A stretch of DNA of 7,722 nucleotides from Bacteroidota bacterium (lineage in GTDB: Bacteria > Bacteroidota > Bacteroidia > UKL13-3), in contig VEQB01000102.1 in the NCBI GenBank assembly GCA_018883485.1, positions 1 to 7,722 on the forward strand, read 5' to 3'. The number at the start of each line of letters is the position of its first letter. Position 1 is the first letter of the stretch. A program made the position numbers and the translations under genes. Positions 1 to 5,446 of the stretch are shown piece after piece. The notes under the pieces were generated by a model. It saw only the letters and a program-made list of their open reading frames with translations. It did not search any database and had not been told where the DNA came from.

Positions 1-1
1 G

Positions 2-159
2 TCAAACTGACCCCCTTCTTTTCTTCGTAAGTGACCCCATGCTTTTTCTTTGAAACTGACCCATCGGTTTTCCATTGAAATTGACCCCCTCTTTTTTGGA
101 GATTTTTCATCCAAATTGACCCCCTCCAAAAAGCATGATTTCCGGTCCAAATTGACCCC
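2..159 (+). repeat. IS left end: six direct copies of a TGACCCC box
   Basis: Six copies of a box approximating CAAATTGACCCCC are seen at 2-15, 27-38, 52-62, 77-89, 111-124 and 147-159. The TGA of the core starts at 8, 32, 57, 82, 117 and 153, so the spacing is 24, 25, 25, 35 and 36 bp. The three inner copies agree best (AAATTGACCCC) and the outer three are more degenerate. In the IS21 family, multiple short terminal repeats are the binding sites of the IstA transposase. That these boxes serve this role is inferred from position and from the inverted copies at the other end. Confidence 0.85.
93..132. repeat. 9-bp inverted repeat flanking the fifth left-end box
   Basis: TTTTTGGAG at 93-101 is the exact reverse complement of CTCCAAAAA at 124-132. 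The 22-base interval holds the fifth TTGACCCC box (111-124). It could form a small hairpin or mark a protein-binding site in the IS end. It has no U-tract, so it is not a standard terminator. Its role is unknown. Confidence 0.4.
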
Positions 160-171
160 TGAAAAAGTAGC

Positions 172-199
172 TTGAACTTAGGATTGGTTCCATATTTTG
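172..199 (+). promoter_or_regulatory. candidate istA promoter
   Basis: TTG at 172-174 and TATTTTG at 193-199 are separated by 18 bases. This resembles the Bacteroidota -33 (TTTG/TTG) and -7 (TAnnTTTG) elements, although the -7 box is one base shorter than the consensus. Transcription would begin around 203-208, inside the loop of the inverted repeat at 182-235. The short leader would therefore lack the left arm of that repeat and leave the istA ATG at 218 unpaired. This is an inference from motif spacing. Confidence 0.35.
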
Positions 200-235
200 T
201 CATTTCAATTGCAAAATATGGCAAATAAACCAATC
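182..235 (+). promoter_or_regulatory. inverted repeat covering the istA start codon
   Basis: The left arm at 182-199 pairs with 212-221 (10 bp, perfect) and 228-235 (8 bp, perfect). This gives an 18-bp stem with one 6-base bulge (222-227) and a 12-base loop (200-211). The ATG at 218-220 lies inside the right arm. In a transcript that enters the IS from outside, both arms are present and the start codon would be buried. A transcript starting inside the element after about 200 would lack the left arm. This layout resembles the fold-back that protects IS10 and IS50 transposase genes from outside transcription. The alternative is an operator bound by a dimeric regulator or by IstA itself. The base pairing is directly visible; the function is inferred. 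Confidence 0.6.
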
Positions 236-1795
236 ATTATGAACAAAATTAAACAAATTATCCGTCTCCACACCGAGGGCTGTGGAAGCAAAAGAATCAG
301 CCTCTTATCTGGAATTTCTAAGAACTCTGTAAAGAGGTACCTTAAGAAATTTAAAACACTCAATCTAATTTATGAGGACATTGAAAAGCTTGAAGAATTA
401 GCGCTTCAAGAGCTTTTTTACGAACCCAATAGTCAGCAATTTGTACCTGATACTGAACGGTATTTGGACCTAAATCGAGAGCTGCCAGACATTGTTAAGA
501 GCCTGAGAAAAAAAGGGATGACACTGGCTAAGGTATATCATAAATATATTGAAAAACATCCCAACGGATATGGACACTCCCAGTTTTATCGCTACATCCA
601 GGAGTATAGAAAGCGAAGCGGAATGACTATGCACATTGATTACAAAGCTGGTGAAAAGGTCTTTATAGATTTCTGTGGTGATAAACTTAAAATCACTGAC
701 CCTGAAACAGGGGAGGAAAAGCAGGTTGAAGTCTTTGTAGGTATTTTAGGATGCAGCCAATACACCTATGTTGAAGCTACCCTATCTCAGACAATCAATG
801 ATTTTATTACTTGTTGTAAAAACATGTTCGAGTTTTATAGTGGTGTTCCAAGGGCCGTTGTTCCTGACAATCTGAAAGCAGCAGTTACAAAGAGCAGTAA
901 GTACGAACCTATCATTAATGCGACCTTTGGAAGCTTTGCAGAGCATTACAACACAAGTATTCTTCCAGCCAGATCCTACAGACCAAAAGATAAGGCTCTT
1001 GTGGAGAATGCAGTAAGACTCGTTTATCAGCGAATTTATACAGAGTTAGATGGAAAGGTATTCCTGAGCCTGAAAGACCTTAATACTGCTATCCTAATAG
1101 CCTTGGACAAGCATAATCGCGCACCACTTAAACAGGCTGAATCAAGATTTGAACTTTTTATTAGGGATGAAAAGCATGAGCTGCTTGCTCTACCTCAACT
1201 GACTTATGAGGTCTATCAAATCAAGGAATACAGGGTAATGAAGAATTGTTATGTAACACTACATGAAGACAAACATTATTACTCTGTACCCTATGAGTTC
1301 ATAGGAAAAAGGGTTCGGATTGTTTACAATTCTCTTTCAGTTAAAATCTACCATCAATACAAACTCATTGCAACTCATGAAAGAAACTACAAGAAAAATC
1401 GCTACACCACAGATCAGGAGCATTTAGCCAGTAAACATAAATACATGAGTGACTGGAACACTGATTATTTTATGGAAAAAGCAAAAGTCATCTCCGATGA
1501 AGTTGCAAAGTTTATGGAACTTTTGATTGAAAGCAAACCTCACCCTGAAATGGCTTACAAAGCTTGCAACGGCGTGTTGAACCTTGCAAGAAGGGTTGAA
1601 AAAGAAAGAATCAACAAGGCCTGCAAAAAGGCCATGAAGTACGGATTAATCCATTACTACTTTTTAGAAGATGTACTAAAGAAAGGTCTTGAAAATGATG
1701 ATGATCTAGGAGACGAAATGAATATCAATAATGGTAACCAAAACAAATCCACACCACCTCATGACAACTTGAGAGGTAAAAAATATTATGAATAA
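218..1795 (+). CDS. istA: IS21-family transposase IstA
   Basis: This is the DDE recombinase that cuts and joins the IS ends, working with the IstB ATPase. I start it at ATG 218 (525 residues, MANKPIIMNKIK...), the usual N-terminus of Bacteroidota IstA proteins. A TTG at 197 would add seven residues but lies in the left arm of the inverted repeat. Numbered from ATG 218, residues 9-48 form a helix-turn-helix (ISKNSVKRYLKKF near its end). An integrase-like catalytic core follows, with D151 (VFIDFCGD), D217 (VVPDNLK) and E263 (RPKDKALVENAV), the expected D-D-E with 45 residues between the last two. Residues about 328-390 form the Mu-transposase-like beta-barrel (YYSVPYEF, THERNY). The tail is acidic and Asn-rich and ends in the family-typical LRGKKYYE. 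No truncation or frameshift is seen. There is no Shine-Dalgarno sequence, as is common in Bacteroidota. istB follows after 23 bp. Confidence 0.95.
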   Translation: MANKPIIMNKIKQIIRLHTEGCGSKRISLLSGISKNSVKRYLKKFKTLNLIYEDIEKLEELALQELFYEPNSQQFVPDTERYLDLNRELPDIVKSLRKKGMTLAKVYHKYIEKHPNGYGHSQFYRYIQEYRKRSGMTMHIDYKAGEKVFIDFCGDKLKITDPETGEEKQVEVFVGILGCSQYTYVEATLSQTINDFITCCKNMFEFYSGVPRAVVPDNLKAAVTKSSKYEPIINATFGSFAEHYNTSILPARSYRPKDKALVENAVRLVYQRIYTELDGKVFLSLKDLNTAILIALDKHNRAPLKQAESRFELFIRDEKHELLALPQLTYEVYQIKEYRVMKNCYVTLHEDKHYYSVPYEFIGKRVRIVYNSLSVKIYHQYKLIATHERNYKKNRYTTDQEHLASKHKYMSDWNTDYFMEKAKVISDEVAKFMELLIESKPHPEMAYKACNGVLNLARRVEKERINKACKKAMKYGLIHYYFLEDVLKKGLENDDDLGDEMNINNGNQNKSTPPHDNLRGKKYYE

Positions 1796-1818
1796 AACTT
1801 CCGTAAAACAATAAAAAA

Positions 1819-2550
1819 ATGAATCAAGAAACATTAGAAAAAATGAAACGCATGAAATTGTATGGCATGCACCGAAGCTTCCAAAACGTCCTAGAGGCTT
1901 CCTCAATGAACAATCTTACCACCGATGAGCTGCTTGCGCAGCTCATCGAAAGTGAATGGGACGACCGGCAAAACAGAGCTGTATCTAGAGGACTGCGCAA
2001 TGCAAAGTTCAGATATAAGGCTGCTGTTGAAATGATTGATTATTCAATTGACAGAGGTCTTGACCAGAACTTTATTAACAGGTTGGCGGAATGTGATTTT
2101 ATTAAACAACACCAAAACCTGATTGTTACTGGCAGCACTGGAACTGGAAAAAGCTTCCTTGCCTCAGCCATTGGAAATCAAGCTTGTTTACTTGGTTTTA
2201 AGGTTTTATATGCAAATACAAGTCGTTTAATAAACCAACTAAAGCTTGCAAAGGCAGATGGGACATCCCTTCAAGAACTTGCTAAAATTGAAAAACAAGA
2301 TCTTTTAATCCTAGATGACTTTGGAATACAACCTTTTGATAGCATAAGTAGGATGATTCTTATGGATATAATTGAAGACCGACACGCTGTTCATTCTACC
2401 ATCATTGCAGGACAGGTTCCAATATCAGCGTGGTATGAAATAATCGGAGATGAAACTATGGCTGATGCCATTTTAGATAGGATCGTTCACGATGCGCATA
2501 AAGTGGAATTAAAAGGTGATTCACTTAGAAAAAAAAGAAAGGTTGTTTAA
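1819..2550 (+). CDS. istB: IS21-family helper ATPase IstB
   Basis: IstB is the AAA+ ATPase that oligomerises on DNA, selects and remodels the target, and stimulates IstA; it is a relative of the replication loader DnaC. The 243-residue length is normal for the family. The N-terminal helical region (1-90) contains the family pattern MKLYGMHRSF and ELLAQLIESEWDDRQNR. Walker A is GSTGTGKS at 105-112, Walker B is LLILDDFG at 162-169, a sensor I-like strand follows (STIIAGQVP, 193-201), and R221 in LDRIVHDA is the likely arginine finger. The C-terminus is basic (LRKKRKVV). ATG 1819 is preceded by an A-rich stretch and gives the standard N-terminus. It is very probably cotranscribed with istA. Confidence 0.95.
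   Translation: MNQETLEKMKRMKLYGMHRSFQNVLEASSMNNLTTDELLAQLIESEWDDRQNRAVSRGLRNAKFRYKAAVEMIDYSIDRGLDQNFINRLAECDFIKQHQNLIVTGSTGTGKSFLASAIGNQACLLGFKVLYANTSRLINQLKLAKADGTSLQELAKIEKQDLLILDDFGIQPFDSISRMILMDIIEDRHAVHSTIIAGQVPISAWYEIIGDETMADAILDRIVHDAHKVELKGDSLRKKRKVV
1923..1948. repeat. perfect 11-bp inverted repeat inside istB
   Basis: CGATGAGCTGC at 1923-1933 and its exact reverse complement at 1938-1948 are separated by 4 bases. The RNA would form a strong hairpin about 105 bases into istB. It encodes the conserved stretch TDELLAQLIE, so the palindrome may simply follow from codon choice. A role in mRNA stability or in the relative amount of IstB is possible but unproven. There is no U-tract after it, so it is not a normal terminator. 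Confidence 0.4.
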
Positions 2551-2554
2551 CTTC

Positions 2555-2562
2555 TAATTTTG
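2555..2562 (+). promoter_or_regulatory. candidate outward -7 promoter box at the IS right end
   Basis: TAATTTTG matches the Bacteroidota -7 box TAnnTTTG exactly, five bases after the istB stop. A matching -33 TTG at the right distance is not evident; the nearest TTG (2543-2545) is too close. If active, transcription would start near 2568-2575 and run out of the element through ATG 2613 into the two T9SS cargo genes. Such short matches occur by chance in AT-rich DNA, so this is tentative. Confidence 0.3.
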
Positions 2563-2612
2563 CATTTAATTTACATAAGAATCCAATCCGACTTTTAAGC
2601 ACTTTTTATTAC

Positions 2613-3821
2613 ATGAAAATGGGGGGTCAATTTAAATGGAAAAATGGGGGTCAACTTCAGTACTATTTTGCAGATATTCATAGAAATAACTCAGTTAGAG
2701 ACTTCAGAAACGGCTGGGTAATTCAAAATAATTACATGGTGAAAGAGAGTTGCTATAAGTTAGGTTCCACCCAAAATTGTTTTTCAGGCTCAAATACCGT
2801 TGTTAATCTTGTAAAAGGAACTGGGCCAGATTTTTGCGAAGGAATATTCCCACCTGGCCTAGCTCCTCAAGTTTTTGCAGATACTATCTCTGACCCTATT
2901 ATGAAATGGGAATCCGATTTTGGCAAAGCGGTTGCCGAAATTAATGGTAACAATTCTGGCACCTCCAACCCAAAAGTAAATTTAATAAACTGTATAGAAT
3001 TAGTTCAACAATTACGCTACCAAGATGCGTTGGCGTTAGTTACCAGTGGGTTTGCGGATAGCTTGGACCAAAAATTTGCTAATGTGCTCAAATCATATAT
3101 TAATCTATATTATCCAGAGCCCCATATTCCTAATGCACAAGAAGAGTTATTATTAAGAGAGGTGGCGACCTTGTTACCATCAGAAAATGGAAGTCATGTG
3201 TATTTAGCTAGAAGTATTATGAAAAGGCTTTTCGATGAAGATTTTGGAGAATTGGACAGCTATTATGAGGATATATTAATAAACTTGTTAAATACTAACT
3301 GTGTAAACGAAATTAATGAATTAGAACTTTTATTCTTGAATGACCAAAACCAACTGGTTCCTATCCAATATCATATTGACAGCAATTATCAAATTCAGAT
3401 TTTTGGAGAGAGCCTTGCAGAATTAAACCCAACTAAAAATTTTACCTTAAGATTAATTCATTTAACCGAAGAGTATTATTTAACAGGTACTTTGACCCAG
3501 CTCCTTCAGAATCAAAACACCATTGAATTATTTTGTTCACAACAAATGGGTAAAAAGGGAAATTCCACAACAAACATTATTGAAAAGTCTATTTCATTTT
3601 ACCCTAATCCTTCAACTGAACAAATCAGTGTAACCGGATATGATAATAATTATCCCTATTTCAATATCCAATTGATTGACTTAACAGGCAGATCGGTATT
3701 AAGTCTAAACCATTGGAATGCATCAAAACCTATTGAAATCAAAAACATTGCCAATGGAGTTTACATAATTCAAATTTCAAATGGGGAAGAGACTATTTCC
3801 CAAAAACTAATTAAGGAATAG
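2613..3821 (+). CDS. IS-truncated 3' remnant of a T9SS cargo gene
   Basis: The open frame gives 402 residues from ATG 2613, but its first 16 codons are IS end sequence. The native gene begins only at about 2660, so this is the C-terminal part of a larger protein whose 5' part must lie left of the IS. It has no signal peptide, so even if translated from the IS-provided ATG it should stay in the cytoplasm. Residues 328-402 form a T9SS type A sorting domain (SFYPNPS, FNIQLIDLTGRSVL, IANGVYIIQIS, QKLIKE), which in Bacteroidota directs export across the outer membrane and is then removed. Residues 120-315 are mostly helical and Leu-rich, without a family I recognise; 17-120 look like the end of a Cys-containing extracellular domain. 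It ends in TAG five bases before the next gene. It could be treated as a pseudogene. Substrate or function of the parent protein is unknown. Confidence 0.8.
   Translation: MKMGGQFKWKNGGQLQYYFADIHRNNSVRDFRNGWVIQNNYMVKESCYKLGSTQNCFSGSNTVVNLVKGTGPDFCEGIFPPGLAPQVFADTISDPIMKWESDFGKAVAEINGNNSGTSNPKVNLINCIELVQQLRYQDALALVTSGFADSLDQKFANVLKSYINLYYPEPHIPNAQEELLLREVATLLPSENGSHVYLARSIMKRLFDEDFGELDSYYEDILINLLNTNCVNEINELELLFLNDQNQLVPIQYHIDSNYQIQIFGESLAELNPTKNFTLRLIHLTEEYYLTGTLTQLLQNQNTIELFCSQQMGKKGNSTTNIIEKSISFYPNPSTEQISVTGYDNNYPYFNIQLIDLTGRSVLSLNHWNASKPIEIKNIANGVYIIQISNGEETISQKLIKE
2621..2659 (-). repeat. IS right end: two inverted copies of the TGACCCC box
   Basis: GGGGGGTCAATTTAAATGG at 2621-2639 and GGGGGTCAACTTCA at 2646-2659 are inverted copies of the left-end boxes. 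Their cores are 24 bp apart, as are the two outermost boxes on the left. The final CA is taken as the element end. Both boxes are in frame with the downstream ORF and are read as MGGQFKW and NGGQLQ. Confidence 0.8.
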
Positions 3822-3826
3822 TTATT

Positions 3827-5362
3827 ATGATGAGTAAAATAAAATATATAATAATTTTATTTCTTTTAATTTCATTGAAAATAAAGGGTCAAACATTTTC
3901 TCCGTTTGTTTATCCAATTGCTAATTTAAATGACCAGAATTCTATAATAACATTTAAAAAAAACATTTATTTATCAATTAGTACTAAAAATCCAACTGAA
4001 GGATTTACCATTAGAATAATTGAATTATCAAAAAATCTTAAGAATTTTGAAAAGATTCAAGTTTTGAGCCCCTCGTTAAACGGGCGTTTCAAAGTTTGTA
4101 AAAACTCACTTATTGGTTACAGCCACTTAGAAGGTAAAAAAAATTTATTCAATAATCAATTTACACTTTTAAACGAGAATAGTTTAAAAATTAATATCAT
4201 CGGCGATTCATCCAATTTTACCTCTAATGCTACAGATATTTTTGGAGATATTTTATTTACAGGTCATTATTTAGGAAAACCATTTCCCAACTATTCAATG
4301 AGAGAGTCAGCTTTTCTGGCGAGATACTCGATTAATGGTTTTAAGACGTGGGAAAAGTACTACAGAATGGAATTAAATGGCTTTAAAAGAACATTACTCA
4401 CCTATTCTAAATTAACCAAAAAAAATCAAATTTTCAGCATAGGTCTATCTTATTTTGATAGTGCAGGTAGGTACAGGCAAAGTAGAATAATTACTGCTAT
4501 TATCGATTCAAATGGTAATATGCTTAAAGCCAATAGTGATTTAGATTCTCTTTTTATGGAAAGTACCAGCACTGCCAGTGAAATTGCCAAAAGACCCCTT
4601 TTACCCGAGCTCGTAAATCCAGAGGCTGTGCAGGTAAATGATTCGGTAATTGCCTCCTTTTACTACGATCTACGTGGCATTGCACCACCTTTTTGGGTAT
4701 TCTTTAAAGATGATGGAAGCGTTCTTAACATTAGAAAAGCCTGGCTTTTTCGAGATACCCTGGCCAATCCTATAACTATAAATAGCCAATACTTTAAAGG
4801 TTTGATAAAAAAGAAAAATGGAAGTGGTTTTCTTGCGCTTGCCATTTACGGTGACTCAGGATATAGACTTATAGAATTGGATGATGAAATGTATGTAAAA
4901 AAAGAAATACCTGTCTATAATCCCTTTGGATCAAACAGCCTGTTTTCAATTCTTGAGGCCTTTGCCGAAGATGAGGATGGCAGCCTATACACCCTAAGTG
5001 CATTGTTCATTGATTCTATTGACCCAACGGATTTCTATGGAGCAATGGTTTGCAAATTTGACAGCAATGGGACCTTACTTTCAAATGGACCATTGTTTCC
5101 TGTTGGTCTACCTGCTAACAATTCAACAGAATCAATTGCCGTTTTTCCAAACCCCTGCCATGATATTATCCAAATAAATGTAACTGAAAAAACCACAATC
5201 CATTTATTAATATTTAATAGCCAAGGAAAATTAATGGATGAACAATTTTTTAATGAATCGCTTTCCTATAATACCCAACAATTTCCTGCTGGAGTGTATT
5301 GGTTCAAACTAAGTAATAACAAGAACGAATGGTGTTTTAAAAAGGTAATTAAGCTTGAATAA
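3827..5362 (+). CDS. secreted protein with T9SS type A sorting domain
   Basis: This is a complete 511-residue protein. Residues 1 to about 21 form a Sec signal peptide (basic MMSKIK, hydrophobic YIIILFLLISL, cut near KIKG/Q). The C-terminal 437-511 is a T9SS type A sorting domain (VFPNPCHDII, IHLLIFNSQGKLM, FPAGVYWFKLS, KKVIKLE), so the protein should be exported through the T9SS and released or attached to the cell surface. The middle is beta-rich, with recurring turn-like segments at about 225-236, 292-303, 350-362 and 409-422 (DSNGNML, KDDGSVL, FDSNGTLL), suggesting a beta-propeller-like fold. No catalytic motif or named family is recognised. ATG 3827 is followed by a second possible start at 3830; the signal peptide is kept either way. 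It lies 5 bp after the truncated T9SS gene, so the two were probably one operon and its native promoter may be upstream of the IS. Expression may now depend on read-through or on an IS-borne promoter. Confidence 0.85.
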   Translation: MMSKIKYIIILFLLISLKIKGQTFSPFVYPIANLNDQNSIITFKKNIYLSISTKNPTEGFTIRIIELSKNLKNFEKIQVLSPSLNGRFKVCKNSLIGYSHLEGKKNLFNNQFTLLNENSLKINIIGDSSNFTSNATDIFGDILFTGHYLGKPFPNYSMRESAFLARYSINGFKTWEKYYRMELNGFKRTLLTYSKLTKKNQIFSIGLSYFDSAGRYRQSRIITAIIDSNGNMLKANSDLDSLFMESTSTASEIAKRPLLPELVNPEAVQVNDSVIASFYYDLRGIAPPFWVFFKDDGSVLNIRKAWLFRDTLANPITINSQYFKGLIKKKNGSGFLALAIYGDSGYRLIELDDEMYVKKEIPVYNPFGSNSLFSILEAFAEDEDGSLYTLSALFIDSIDPTDFYGAMVCKFDSNGTLLSNGPLFPVGLPANNSTESIAVFPNPCHDIIQINVTEKTTIHLLIFNSQGKLMDEQFFNESLSYNTQQFPAGVYWFKLSNNKNEWCFKKVIKLE

Positions 5363-5415
5363 GGCAAAAAAGAGCTGAATTACAGAATTTTAGCTGCAAA
5401 TCCAAATATTACCTA

Positions 5416-5423
5416 TACCTTTG
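5416..5423 (+). promoter_or_regulatory. -7 promoter box for the RNA helicase gene
   Basis: TACCTTTG is an exact match to the Bacteroidota -7 box TAnnTTTG and lies 23 bases before the helicase start codon. A clear -33 element is not seen; the region around 5386-5398 (TTTTAGCTGC) is only a weak match. The predicted transcript would begin near 5429-5433, giving a leader of only about 15-20 bases. The 84-bp gap after the previous gene holds nothing else apart from a weak AGCT...AGCT hairpin without a U-tract. Confidence 0.55.
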
Positions 5424-5446
5424 CACCTCAATTTTAATAAAGTACT

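Larger units (their letters stand above)
1..2659 (+). mobile_element. IS21-family insertion sequence, apparently intact
   Basis: The unit contains istA and istB in the order and strand typical of IS21 elements, bounded by inverted TTGACCCC-type boxes (six on the left, two on the right). IS21 ends normally begin TG and end CA. On the right the last box is followed by ACTTCA, so I place the end at 2659. On the left the window starts GTCAAACTGACCCCC, which would read TG if the preceding, unseen base is T. The length of about 2.66 kb is at the upper side of the family. Both proteins are full length with intact catalytic residues, so the copy may be active. No passenger gene is present. The insertion lies in a T9SS cargo gene whose 3' part follows directly. 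The target-site duplication cannot be checked because the left flank is outside the window. The right boundary is inferred to within a few bases. Confidence 0.9.

Noticed and set aside
2..159. Regularly spaced short repeats that could suggest a small CRISPR array
   Set aside because: The repeats are only about 12-14 bases and degenerate, the gaps are 10-25 bases, and inverted copies occur at the other end of istA-istB. This is the multi-box end of an IS21 element.
197..217. TTG at 197 as the istA start
   Set aside because: It would add seven residues (MSFQLQN) absent from typical relatives; ATG 218 gives the usual MANKPI-type N-terminus.
1..2659. IS-borne passenger or defence gene
   Set aside because: Only istA and istB fill the element; the remaining stretches are short end and leader sequence.
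5372..5396. AGCT-based hairpin after the 511-residue cargo gene as a terminator
   Set aside because: The stem is short and interrupted and is not followed by a T-run; it is too weak to call.
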